Assembly: GCF_035975855.1 (NCBI RefSeq)
Contig: NZ_CP109055.1
Span: 5,580,001-5,644,000, forward strand
Length of the DNA stretch: 64,000 bases
Direction of reading: 5' to 3'
Source of the DNA: Streptomyces sp. NBC_01304
GTDB taxonomy: Bacteria > Actinomycetota > Actinomycetes > Streptomycetales > Streptomycetaceae
The notes under the pieces are model-generated. The model saw only the letters and a list, made by a program, of their open reading frames with translations. It was not told the DNA's origin and did not search any database. The translations under genes and the position numbers were made by a program. How positions within the stretch are numbered: position 1 is the first letter of the stretch; each line of letters begins with the position of its first letter. This document shows positions 1-8,012 of this stretch, one piece after another.

Positions 1-342
1 CCCAGGCCGCGTTCGTAGATCGCGGCCACCGTCAGGTCCTTCTTCACGCCGTCGCCAAGGGTGACCGTGACACGGTCGCCGACCTCCGCGTTCCTCGTAC
101 GGGCCGCCAGGTCGCTCAGTGCCACCGCGGTGTCGTCGAGTGCGGCGAGCGAGCCCGAGGTGACCTGCGGGTCGAGGGTGCGGGCCAGGTGCGGCCCGCT
201 CACCCCCTGGGCCGGGAACTTGTCCTGGCCGACCCGGACGGTGGTGCGTACGACCTCCGTCGCGACGGCACCCGGAACCCGGTCGCGTACCGCCTCGGCA
301 GCCGCGGACGGAACGCCGGGACCCGCGGCGGCCAGGACGTAC
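1..342 (-). pseudogene. Truncated ABC transporter permease fragment (FtsX/MacB type), runs off left edge
   Basis: Read leftward from about 342 to base 1, one frame is open and encodes a stretch typical of the extracytoplasmic part of FtsX/MacB-like permeases, ending in LGDGVKKDLTVAAIYERGLG at the window edge. The part that should precede it (N-terminal membrane segment and most of the first periplasmic domain) is absent: rightward of about 340 the DNA instead encodes, on the other strand, the end of a LuxR regulator. I infer a 5'-truncated remnant, although an intact C-terminal half could continue outside the window. Family assignment rests on the conserved motif only. Confidence 0.55.
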
Positions 343-556
343 CGACCTCGGCACCACCGCCGCGCCTTTGCTGTCGGACACCGAGCGCCAGGTCCTCGAC
401 ATCCTGACCCGCACGGACAAGGACGAGGCGGCGGCCCGCGAAATGGGCGTCTCCCTGCGGACGTTCCGCCGGTACGTCGCCGACATCATGCTGCGCCTCG
501 GAGCGGCGAACCGCTTCCAGGCGGGGTTGCTGGCGAAGGAGCAGGGCTGGATCTGA
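341..556 (+). pseudogene. LuxR-family regulator, C-terminal HTH fragment
   Basis: A frame ending at 556 encodes about 70 residues that match the C-terminal LuxR/GerE helix-turn-helix of Streptomyces response-regulator-like proteins: LLSDTERQVLDIL, then a recognition-helix region VSLRTFRRYVADIM and the tail GLLAKEQGWI. The first possible start is a TTG at 368, which would give only 62 residues and no N-terminal domain. Upstream the homology stops near 340, where an oppositely oriented permease fragment begins. A decayed regulator is the simplest reading; a stand-alone HTH peptide is possible but has no visible ribosome binding site. Confidence 0.6.
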
Positions 557-573
557 GGCTTCTGCTCCGCGCG

Positions 574-601
574 CTGAGGCCCCGCCGAAGCGGGGCCTCA
601 G
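574..601. terminator. Hairpin terminator, possibly bidirectional
   Basis: TGAGGCCCCG (575-584) pairs perfectly with CGGGGCCTCA (591-600) around a 6-base loop, with one more C-G pair outside. It lies between the convergent LuxR remnant and bpa. Confidence 0.75.
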
Positions 602-641
602 GGCTTCCTCTGCGCGGGGCTTCCTGCAGGTGCGTGGGCGC

Positions 642-1187
642 CTACAGGTACGGGCCCCCGGTGCGGCCCGCGACCCCGTGATCGTCGTCGTCCTCGTCGT
701 GTCCCACGCCCGGCGGCAGCGCCCGGCGCATCTGCTCCAGCTGGGCCCGCGCCGCCATCTGCTGCGCGAACAGCGTGGTCTGGATGCCGTGGAAAAGGCC
801 CTCCAGCCAGCCGACCAACTGAGCCTGCGCGATGCGCAGTTCGGCATCGCTCGGGATGGACTCGTCCATGAAGGGGAGCGAAAGCCGCTCCAACTCCTCT
901 ACCAGCTCGGGGGCCAGACCGTCCTCGAGCTCACGCACCGAACTGTGGTGGATCTCCTTGAGCCGGGCCCGGCTCGCCTCGTCCAGAGGAGCCGCCCTGA
1001 CCTCCTCGAGCAGCTGCTTGATCATGCTGCCGATGCGCATCACCTTGGCCGGCTGCTCGACCATCTCCGTCACCGGGATCTCACGGGGCTCGTCGTCCCC
1101 GCCGCCTCCGCCGAGGGCCATTCCGTCCTGGCCCACAACCAGGACCTGGGGACTCTCCTGCGACCTGTCGTTCCTCGGCATCTCCAT
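642..1187 (-). CDS. bpa: Bacterial proteasome activator Bpa
   Basis: A 181-residue protein of the Bpa (Rv3780/DUF2587) family, the ATP-independent ring activator that opens the gate of the actinobacterial 20S proteasome. The helical core (about residues 40-145) contains family-typical segments IKQLLEEVRAAPLDEASR and QAQLVGWLEGLFHGIQTTLF, followed by an acidic linker. The C-terminus is GGPYL, equivalent to the GQYL tail of mycobacterial Bpa that docks into the proteasome alpha ring. The ATG at 1187 was chosen because it begins the conserved protein; an open frame extends upstream to a GTG at 1280 with unlike composition. It is monocistronic and convergent with the LuxR remnant. Confidence 0.88.
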   Translation of the reverse strand: MEMPRNDRSQESPQVLVVGQDGMALGGGGGDDEPREIPVTEMVEQPAKVMRIGSMIKQLLEEVRAAPLDEASRARLKEIHHSSVRELEDGLAPELVEELERLSLPFMDESIPSDAELRIAQAQLVGWLEGLFHGIQTTLFAQQMAARAQLEQMRRALPPGVGHDEDDDDHGVAGRTGGPYL

Positions 1188-1424
1188 GCCGCCATTCTCT
1201 CGCACACGTGCATCACACAACGTTGGTGCCCCCGTTTGGCGGTGATCCACCGTGTACGGGGGCGTACGCCGTGTCCACACCGTGTCTTTCGCGGCCGCAT
1301 TTCGCCCGCCGGGCGCGGGCAGCCCTCCTTATGGCCGAGATGCCGGAATTGTCACCCCGTGTGACGCTGACTCCAGTGCTCCAACCGACCTTGGCGACCC
1401 GTCACCGGGAGGGGGTTCACCGGC

Positions 1425-1973
1425 GTGACTGCACGGATCCGCCCACTCTGCATCGTCGTACTCCTGCTGCTTCTGCCCCTGTGGCAGATCCCGACGGCGT
1501 ACGCGGATCCGTCACCGGAACCTGAGACGTCGACGGCGTACGCGAATCCAGCGCCGGAACCCGAGCTGTCGACGTCGTACGCGAATCCAGCGCCGGAACC
1601 CGAAACGTCGGCGGCGTACGCGAATCCTTCACCGGAACCCGAAGCCTCGGTGGCGTACGCGGATCCGTCGCCGGCATCGGAGAGGTCGGCGACGGCCCGG
1701 GCCGGCAGCCACGCAGGCGAGGGCCGACCGCGCCCCGGCCGCGCGGAGCCGGCCCCCGAAGCGATCGCGCCGGAGTCCCCCTCACCCCGGCCGCCCACCG
1801 CACCGCCGACCAGCCCACCCCCGGTGGACGCGGGCCTGGTGGCGGACGCCCCCGAACAGGCCTCCGCCACCCAGGGCGAGGACCTGGTCCTGCACGTCCT
1901 GCCGCTGGGCACGGGCCTGGTCCTGATCGGCTTGGGGCTGGCGTTCCTGGCGCTACGGCTCCGCTTCAGATAG
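1425..1973 (+). CDS. Secreted, membrane-anchored Pro-rich repeat protein
   Basis: No family recognised. The 182-residue product starts at a GTG preceded by a strong GGGAGGGGG ribosome site. Residues 1-27 form a signal peptide (RIRP, then a Leu-rich core, then AYA cleavage region). Residues 24-88 are five tandem 13-residue repeats of the pattern xAYANPxPEPExS. A Pro/Ser/Glu-rich linker follows, and near the C-terminus a hydrophobic segment (LPLGTGLVLIGLGLAFLALR) ends in RLRFR, so the protein looks like a type I membrane protein with a stiff extracellular stalk. It has no LAXTG sortase motif. Surface exposure is inferred; function is unknown. Confidence 0.7.
   Translation: MTARIRPLCIVVLLLLLPLWQIPTAYADPSPEPETSTAYANPAPEPELSTSYANPAPEPETSAAYANPSPEPEASVAYADPSPASERSATARAGSHAGEGRPRPGRAEPAPEAIAPESPSPRPPTAPPTSPPPVDAGLVADAPEQASATQGEDLVLHVLPLGTGLVLIGLGLAFLALRLRFR
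1494..1688 (+). repeat. Five tandem 39-bp repeats inside a secreted-protein gene
   Basis: Each 39-bp unit encodes 13 residues centred on AYANP/AYADP followed by PEPE. Copies differ at several codons, so the array is not a very recent expansion. Confidence 0.85.
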
Positions 1974-2058
1974 CCGGCCCGTCCGGCGTTCGAGGACAGT
2001 CTTTGCAGCGTGCCGAGCCGGCGGCAGCCTTTAGGGAAGGGGCGGGGAGGGGCAAAAA

Positions 2059-3036
2059 TCAACGAACAAGCAGCACCTTGCCCACGTGCCCGGACCCCTC
2101 CACAACCCGATGCCCCTCGGCGGCCTCACGAAGCGGCACCTGACGATCCACCACAGGCCGAACCCGCCCGGCCCCGATGAGGGGCCACACATGCTCCCGA
2201 ACAGCCGAGACGATCGCAGCCTTCTCACCCAACGGCCGCCCCCGCAAAGACGTGGCCGTAATCGCCCCCCGCTTCGCCAGCAACGCCCCGAGGTTCACCT
2301 CACCCTTGACCCCACCCTGCAGCCCGATGATCGCGAGGCGCCCGTTCACCGCGAGCACCTTCACATTCCGCTCCAGGTACTTCGCCCCGATGATGTCGAG
2401 AATGACATCGACCCCGGCCCCACCGGTCGCAGCCCGGACCTCCTCCAGGAAGTCCTGCTCCCGGTAGTCGATCAGCACATCCGCGCCCAACTCGGCGCAC
2501 TGCGCAAGCTTCTCCTTGCTCCCCGCGGTGACCGCGACCTTCGCCCCGATCGCCTTGGCGAGCTGGATCGCCATGGTGCCGATCCCGCTGGAGCCACCGT
2601 GCACGAGCAGCGTCTCGCTCGGGTGCAGATGGGCGATCATGAAGACGTTGGACCACACGGTGCAGGTGACCTCGGGCAGCGCGGCCGCCGTCACGAGGTC
2701 CACGCCGTCCGGCACGGGCAGCAACTGCCCGACGGGTACGGCGACTTTCTCGGCGTAGCCGCCGCCCGCGAGCAGCGCGCACACCTCGTCGCCGACCGAC
2801 CAGCCGCTCACCGAGGGCCCGAGCGCGACGATCCGCCCCGAGCATTCGAGGCCGGGGTACGGGGACGAGCCGGGTGGCGGGTCGTAGAAGCCCTGACGCT
2901 GCAGCAGGTCGGCGCGGTTGACGGCGCTCGCCGCCACCTCGACCAGGACCTCGCCCTCGCCGGGTACGGGATCGGGGACCTCGGCCCATACGAGCGCCTC
3001 GGGTCCGCCGGGTTCGGGGATGGTGATCGCATGCAT
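2059..3036 (-). CDS. NAD(P)H-quinone oxidoreductase (zinc-independent MDR family)
   Basis: 325 residues, the usual length for quinone oxidoreductases of the medium-chain dehydrogenase/reductase superfamily. An N-terminal GroES-like domain (about 1-120, with VNRADLLQRQGFYDPPPG) precedes a Rossmann domain with HGGSSGIGTMAIQLAK (about 147-162), which binds NADPH. The catalytic-zinc ligands of alcohol dehydrogenases are absent, as expected for this subgroup. It probably reduces quinones or enones by hydride transfer. The ATG at 3036 gives the canonical MHAITIPEPGG start; longer upstream reading frames belong to no conserved sequence. It is last in the minus-strand run, 62 bases after the channel gene. 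Confidence 0.88.
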   Translation of the reverse strand: MHAITIPEPGGPEALVWAEVPDPVPGEGEVLVEVAASAVNRADLLQRQGFYDPPPGSSPYPGLECSGRIVALGPSVSGWSVGDEVCALLAGGGYAEKVAVPVGQLLPVPDGVDLVTAAALPEVTCTVWSNVFMIAHLHPSETLLVHGGSSGIGTMAIQLAKAIGAKVAVTAGSKEKLAQCAELGADVLIDYREQDFLEEVRAATGGAGVDVILDIIGAKYLERNVKVLAVNGRLAIIGLQGGVKGEVNLGALLAKRGAITATSLRGRPLGEKAAIVSAVREHVWPLIGAGRVRPVVDRQVPLREAAEGHRVVEGSGHVGKVLLVR

Positions 3037-3098
3037 GGCCGCGAGGCTACTCGCTCGCCCCGGCCCGCAGGAGCCCCCGGCCCCTGGAGCCGGAGCCG

Positions 3099-4196
3099 TC
3101 AGTCCTTGGGCAGCGGCCGGGTGTCCGGCGCCGCCGGGGCCTGCGGAGTCGCCCGAACGATCGTGATCAGACGGTCCGTCAACTGCAGTGGGCTGGCCGC
3201 CGGATCGTCGTATCCGAGCAGCCGATGACCGCGTACGACACTGACCACCAGGTCCTCGGTCTCCCGCACGCCCCGCCCCGCCTCGGCCTTGGTCACCGTG
3301 CGTTCGACGAGGTCGAGCCCGCTGCCCTGCTGGATCAGGTCCTCCATCACCGTGCCCGCGCTGGGGCTGAGCACCGACAGACCGAGCAGACGGCCCGCCG
3401 CGCTGGCGCTGGTGATCACAGCGTCGGCCCCGGACTGGCGCAGCAACGGCGCGTTCTCCTCCTCGCGGACCGCGGCGACGATCTTCGCGCCCCGGTTGAG
3501 CTGGCGCGCGGTGAGCGTGACCAGGACCGCCGTGTCGTCCCGCTGGGTGGCGATGACGACCTGCCGGGCCCGCTGGGCCTCGGCCCGCAGCAGGACGTCG
3601 CTGCGTGTCGCATCGCCCACCACACCGACGAAGCCCTCGGCGGTCGCGGCGTCGATGACCTTGGCGCTGGGGTCGACGATGACGATCTGTTCCTTCTTCA
3701 GGCCCGTCGCGCACAGGGTCTGGATCGCCGAGCGGCCCTTGGTGCCGAAGCCGACGACGACGGTGTGGTCGCGCAAGGTGGACCTCCAGCGGTTCAGCCG
3801 GAACTCCTCGCGGGTGCGCTCGGTGAGCACTTCGAGGGTGGTTCCGACCAGGATGATCAGGAACAGCACGCGCAGGGGCGTAATGATGAGGATGTTGGCA
3901 AGCCTGGCGCCGTCGCTGGCCGGGGCGATGTCGCCGTATCCGGTGGTGGAGAGGGTGACGGTCGCGTAGTAGAAGGCGTCGAGCAGGTCGACCTCGCCGT
4001 CGACGTTGTCGTTGTAGCCCCCGCTGTCGACGTAGACGATCAGCGCGGTGGCCACCAGGATGCTCAGCGCCATCACGATGCGCTTGGTGACCTGCTGCAG
4101 GGGGCGTTGCACGACCCGCTTGGGGAGCTTGATCCGGCTGGTGACCAGGTGCTCGTCGGCCTGCCGGGCCATCGCGTCATGGCCGGGCAGTTTCAC
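3099..4196 (-). CDS. Two-TM potassium channel with TrkA-N (RCK) domain
   Basis: 365 residues. A first membrane helix (about 40-56), a pore loop with the selectivity filter TLSTTGYGD (81-89) and a second helix (about 97-120, with LRVLFLIILVGTTLEVL) are followed by a cytosolic RCK domain whose nucleotide-binding motif is VVVGFGTKGRSAIQ. A TrkA-C-like tail with LLGLSVLSPSAGTVMEDL follows. This is the MthK/Kch architecture for ligand-gated K+ flux. The GTG at 4196 is preferred because it forms a GTGA overlap with the moeA stop and has GGAAGGG nine bases upstream; an alternative GTG lies at 4205. The parS palindrome covers the start region. Confidence 0.88.
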   Translation of the reverse strand: MKLPGHDAMARQADEHLVTSRIKLPKRVVQRPLQQVTKRIVMALSILVATALIVYVDSGGYNDNVDGEVDLLDAFYYATVTLSTTGYGDIAPASDGARLANILIITPLRVLFLIILVGTTLEVLTERTREEFRLNRWRSTLRDHTVVVGFGTKGRSAIQTLCATGLKKEQIVIVDPSAKVIDAATAEGFVGVVGDATRSDVLLRAEAQRARQVVIATQRDDTAVLVTLTARQLNRGAKIVAAVREEENAPLLRQSGADAVITSASAAGRLLGLSVLSPSAGTVMEDLIQQGSGLDLVERTVTKAEAGRGVRETEDLVVSVVRGHRLLGYDDPAASPLQLTDRLITIVRATPQAPAAPDTRPLPKD

Positions 4197-4203
4197 GTGA
4201 AAC
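4190..4203. other. parS: parS centromere site (perfect GTTTCACGTGAAAC)
   Basis: This is the exact 14-bp palindrome known as the Streptomyces ParB binding consensus, of which many copies cluster around oriC. It covers the last codons of moeA and the first codons of the channel gene, so both proteins accommodate the site. It lies about 54 kb from oriC. Confidence 0.93.
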
Positions 4204-5626
4204 ACCCTTCCGGGCCCGCTGCGTCGTCCGGGCCCGCCGTGGACAGCCATGGCAGGCCTCCGTCGGAGACCCAGGGCAGATCGAGGATCTCCAGCTCCTG
4301 CCCGGGCTTGGCCCCGCCGGGCGGCACCACCGCGAGGCCTTCGGCGGCCGCGATGCCGCGCAGCATGGCCGGGCCGTTGTAGTGCAGGGGCACGGCCGTG
4401 GGCAGTGCGTCGCCGCGCAGTATGACGGGGACCAGGCGGGTGTCGTACGGATGGCCGTGGATCTCGTCCCTGGTGGGGGCGAGGTACGGCTCTGGGGCGA
4501 TGCGTCCGGCGCGGGTACGCAGCAGCGGTTCGGCGAGCGTGAGCAGGCCGGAGACGGCGGCGAGGGGGTTGCCGGGGAGGCCCACGAGGTGGCGGCCCTC
4601 GTCGATGCGGGCGAGCAGCATGGGGTGGCCGGGGCGCACCTTGACGCCGTCGACCAGGAGGTCGGCGCCGATGCGGTGGAGCGTCGGGTGGACGTGGTCG
4701 ACGGGGCCCGCGGCGGTGCCGCCCGTGGTGACGACCAGGTCGGCGGTGGACTTGGTGATGGCCGTGTGCAGGGCCTTGGCGTCGTCGCCGAGCCGGCGGA
4801 CCCCGATGACCTCGGCGCCCAGTGCACGCAGCCAGGGCGGCAGCATCGGGCCGAGGGCGTCGCGGATGAGGCCGTCGTGGGGGAGGCCGTCGGTGAGCAA
4901 CTCGTCGCCCAGGACGAGGACTTCGACGCGGGGGCGGGGAACGGTGGGCAGCGCGTCGTAGCCCGCGGCGGCGGCGAGGCCGAGGACGGCCGGGGTCACC
5001 AGGGTCCGGGCGGGCAGGAGTTGGTCGCCGCTGCGGCACTCCTGGCCGCGCGGGCGGATGTCCTGGCCGTGCAGCACCTCGCGCCGGGCGTGCAGCCGGC
5101 CCTTCTCGTCGGTGAGGCCGTGTTCGCTGCGGATGACCGCGGTGGCCTCGTGCGGGATCCGGGCGCCGGTGGCGATGCGGATGGCCTCACCGTCGGTGAG
5201 CGGGGCGGGGGGTGCGTGTCCGGCGAGGACGGGGTCGGCGCGTACCGCCCAGGGGCCGGGGCCCGCCACCGCCCAGCCGTCCATGGCCGAGGTGTCGAAG
5301 GAGGGCAGGTCGGTGAGGGCGGTGAGGGGTGCCGCCAGGATCAGGCCGAGGGCCTGGTCGAGGGGGGTCTCGGCGGGAGTGGGCGGGGCCATGGCGCGGG
5401 CGGCGCGCTCGGCGACTGCGCGGGCCTCGGGCCAGGGGGTGGCGTGCGGGTGGGCGCCCTTGGCGTGCGCCGTGCGCCCGGCCCCGGCCTCGTGCGCGCG
5501 GGGCGGGCCGTCCTGGCCGGGCAGTTCGGGGGCCGCCACCCCGCTGTTGGCCAGGGCGAGCGCCTCGTCGACGTCCAGGTCGGCCCGGTCGGCCGCTTCC
5601 TGCCCGGTGGTGCGATGCCCGGTCAT
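4193..5626 (-). CDS. moeA: Molybdopterin molybdotransferase MoeA
   Basis: 477 residues. It inserts molybdate into adenylylated molybdopterin in molybdenum-cofactor synthesis. After a variable 75-residue N-terminus come the MoeA domains: SFDTSAMDGWAVAG, IATGARIPHEATAVI, the MoCF-fold core with VLVLGDELL and VVTTGGTAAGPVDHV, and GLPGNPLAAV, then a C-terminal beta domain. The ATG at 5626 overlaps the mobA stop (ATGA), which fixes the start; the frame is open further upstream without homology. Position after mobA places two late Moco steps in one operon. The final residues are encoded inside a parS site. Confidence 0.92.
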   Translation of the reverse strand: MTGHRTTGQEAADRADLDVDEALALANSGVAAPELPGQDGPPRAHEAGAGRTAHAKGAHPHATPWPEARAVAERAARAMAPPTPAETPLDQALGLILAAPLTALTDLPSFDTSAMDGWAVAGPGPWAVRADPVLAGHAPPAPLTDGEAIRIATGARIPHEATAVIRSEHGLTDEKGRLHARREVLHGQDIRPRGQECRSGDQLLPARTLVTPAVLGLAAAAGYDALPTVPRPRVEVLVLGDELLTDGLPHDGLIRDALGPMLPPWLRALGAEVIGVRRLGDDAKALHTAITKSTADLVVTTGGTAAGPVDHVHPTLHRIGADLLVDGVKVRPGHPMLLARIDEGRHLVGLPGNPLAAVSGLLTLAEPLLRTRAGRIAPEPYLAPTRDEIHGHPYDTRLVPVILRGDALPTAVPLHYNGPAMLRGIAAAEGLAVVPPGGAKPGQELEILDLPWVSDGGLPWLSTAGPDDAAGPEGCFT

Positions 5627-6516
5627 CCGGCGTCCGGCCGGGGGGCGGCGCCGTCGTCGGGGCGGTCCTCGTCGGCCCATCGGGTGGCGAGCGCGGTGGC
5701 CTTGCGGCAGGCCTCGGCGACGGCTTCGGGGCCGCCGTCCTTCGCCTGCGCGGCGGCGTATCCGACGAGGAAGGTGGTCAGGGGCGCGGCCGGCCGGGCG
5801 ACCCCGTGCGCGGCGTCGCGCGCGAGGTCGAGCAGCAGACCCGTGTCGACGTCGAGGTCGAGACCGAGTTCATCCTTGACTGCGGTGATCCATTCATCCA
5901 GCACGTGCTCATGCTCCCTGATCCTTGACCGGGCTTGGGCGATGTCCTCCCAGGTGTCGCAGTCGAACGCGGCAAGGGAGTGGTCCGGCTCGGTGACCCG
6001 GGTGAGGGCGAGCTCGGCGGTGAGCAGGCGCAGGGGCAGCCCGGTGAGGCCGCCGTGCGCGGTGGAGATGAGCGCGAGCTCGCGGCGCAGCGCGGCGCTC
6101 CGGTAGGCGGCGACCAGGGGTTGGTCACGGCCTCCGGCGTCGGTGAGCAGGGCGCCCTCGGCCTGCTCCGTGTCGAGGGCGGCGTCGTCGAGGGCGGCGA
6201 GGAGGGTGCGTACCGTCTGCTCGCCCAGGAAGGGCAGATCGGCGGAGAGTACGACGACGATCCCGGCCGTGGTGGCGCGCAGCCCGGCGTCGAGCGCGGC
6301 GAGCGGGCCGCCGCCCGGCGGGTCCTCGTGCGTGAAGCGCACGGGCCGGGCGGTCGGCCTGGGTTCGGCCACGACGACGGTCGTCGTGGCCGTGGCGCAG
6401 GCGGCGAGCACGCGGTCGAGCAGGGCCCGACCGCCCACCCGCACCCCGGGTTTGTCCGCGCCGCCGAGCCGCTTGGCGGAGCCGCCGGCGAGGACTACGG
6501 CGTCATACGAGGTCAT
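5623..6516 (-). CDS. Molybdenum cofactor guanylyltransferase (MobA-like) fused to DUF6457
   Basis: 297 residues. Residues 1 to about 200 are a MobA/nucleotidyltransferase domain: VVLAGGSAKRLGGADKP binds the nucleotide, PGGGPLAALDAGL and VVLSADLPFL follow. From about residue 203 a helical segment (EHEHVLDEWITAVKDELGLD to ATRWADE) corresponds to the DUF6457 domain that is usually a separate small protein. The protein probably transfers GMP or a related nucleotide onto molybdopterin. It couples to moeA by an ATGA overlap. The role of DUF6457 is unknown. Confidence 0.87.
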   Translation of the reverse strand: MTSYDAVVLAGGSAKRLGGADKPGVRVGGRALLDRVLAACATATTTVVVAEPRPTARPVRFTHEDPPGGGPLAALDAGLRATTAGIVVVLSADLPFLGEQTVRTLLAALDDAALDTEQAEGALLTDAGGRDQPLVAAYRSAALRRELALISTAHGGLTGLPLRLLTAELALTRVTEPDHSLAAFDCDTWEDIAQARSRIREHEHVLDEWITAVKDELGLDLDVDTGLLLDLARDAAHGVARPAAPLTTFLVGYAAAQAKDGGPEAVAEACRKATALATRWADEDRPDDGAAPRPDAG

Positions 6517-6614
6517 CCCCCGAGTATGGGCATACGAAGGATCATTGCCACCCCTGCGAACGGCCTGTGTACGAGGGGACTTCGGTCACAAGCCGCCGGC
6601 CCGGTGGGGCTCGG

Positions 6615-8012
6615 TCACAGCGTGCGCAGGAGTACCGCCGGCTGTTCCACACAGTCGGCCACGTACCGCAGGAAGCCGCCCGCCGTACCGCCGTCGCACA
6701 CCCGGTGGTCGAAGGTGAGCGAGAGCTGCACCACCTGGCGTACCGCCAACTCCCCCTGATGCACCCAGGGCTTGGGCACGATGCGGCCGACGCCGAGCAT
6801 GGCCGCCTCGGGGTGGTTGATGATCGGCGTGGAGCCGTCGACGCCGAACACGCCGTAGTTGTTCAGCGTGAACGTGCCACCCGTCAGGTCGGAGGGCGTC
6901 AGTTTCCCGGCCCGCGCCGCCTCGGTGAGGCGCCCGAACTCGGCGCTCAGCGACTCGGCGTCCCGCGTGTGCGCGTCCTTCACGACGGGCACGACGAGGC
7001 CCCGCTCGGTCTGCGCGGCGAAGCCGATGTGCACCCGGTCGAGCCGGACGACCTCGCGGGCGGCCAGGTCGACGGTGGAGTTGAGCTCGGGGAACCGGTC
7101 GAGGGCCGCCGTGCAGATGCGGGCGAGCAGCGCGAGGAGCGAGATCTTCGGCCCACCCGCCGCGTTCATCGCCGCGCGGGCCGCCATCAGCTCGGTCGCG
7201 TCCGCGTCCACCCAGCAGGTGGCATCGGGTATCTCGCGCCGGCTGCGGGACAGCTTGTCGGCGACGGCCCCGCGGACGCCGCGCAGCGGGATGCGCAACT
7301 CGCCTGCCACAGCGGCCGGTTCGGGGGATGCGACGGCCGTACGCTCCCGAGGCTGCTCGGGGGCTGCGGGGGCGGTCGCCTGCCCGGCGCCGGCGCGCAG
7401 CGCCGTCTCGACGTCGGCGCGCAGGATCAGTCCGTCGGGGCCCGAGCCGACCAGTTCACGCAGGTCCAGGCCGTGGTCCCGGGCCAGCCTGCGGACCAGC
7501 GGTGAGATCACCGGAACCGGGCCGGACTGGTCCGGCGCCAGGGACGTGGCCGGGGACGGAGCCGTAACCGAGGCCGGAGCCGGGGCTTCAACAGCCGGTG
7601 CGGGGGCCGGGTTCGCAGGGGCCGGGACCGCCGACACGGTGGCCATGCCCGGCCGCACCCGGCGCCTGCGCGCGGGAGGCGCGCCCGTGCCGTAGCCGAC
7701 CAGCACATTGCCGGAGCCCTCCGCGGAGTCCGACTCCTTGGCCGGTGCCTCTCCGTTCGTCTCCGAGCCACCCACGGCGACCGTCAACAGCGGCGCGCCG
7801 ACGGGCACTTCGGCCCCTTCCTCACCGAAGCGCGCGGTCACCACGCCCGCGTACGGGCACGGCACCTCGACCATCGCCTTGGCCGTCTCCACCTCGACCA
7901 CCGGCTGGTCGACCACGACGACATCGCCGACGGCCACCAGCCAGCGCACGACCTCGGCCTCGGTGAGGCCTTCGCCGAGGTCCGGCAGCTTGAACTCCAT
8001 GACCTGAGCCAT
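6615..8012 (-). CDS. bkdC: Dihydrolipoamide acyltransferase, E2 of branched-chain 2-oxoacid dehydrogenase
   Basis: 465 residues with the E2 architecture. A single lipoyl domain (about 4-78) carries the lipoylated Lys in ETAKAMVEV at residue 45. A long Ala/Pro linker, a peripheral-subunit-binding domain (about 165-200, SPLVRRLARDHGLDLRELVG) and the acyltransferase core follow; the catalytic HRVCDGG sits near the C-terminus. It moves the acyl group from E1 to CoA. The ATG at 8012 shares a base with the E1beta stop (TGATG). A second subunit assignment (pyruvate dehydrogenase) is possible, but the Lrp regulator next door and E1 organisation favour branched-chain substrates. Confidence 0.9.
   Translation of the reverse strand: MAQVMEFKLPDLGEGLTEAEVVRWLVAVGDVVVVDQPVVEVETAKAMVEVPCPYAGVVTARFGEEGAEVPVGAPLLTVAVGGSETNGEAPAKESDSAEGSGNVLVGYGTGAPPARRRRVRPGMATVSAVPAPANPAPAPAVEAPAPASVTAPSPATSLAPDQSGPVPVISPLVRRLARDHGLDLRELVGSGPDGLILRADVETALRAGAGQATAPAAPEQPRERTAVASPEPAAVAGELRIPLRGVRGAVADKLSRSRREIPDATCWVDADATELMAARAAMNAAGGPKISLLALLARICTAALDRFPELNSTVDLAAREVVRLDRVHIGFAAQTERGLVVPVVKDAHTRDAESLSAEFGRLTEAARAGKLTPSDLTGGTFTLNNYGVFGVDGSTPIINHPEAAMLGVGRIVPKPWVHQGELAVRQVVQLSLTFDHRVCDGGTAGGFLRYVADCVEQPAVLLRTL

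Noticed and set aside
3099..5039. A 646-residue frame that would fuse an Arg/Pro-rich protein to the K+ channel
   Set aside because: The upstream part is the antisense-frame shadow of moeA; the channel starts at the GTGA overlap with a ribosome site.
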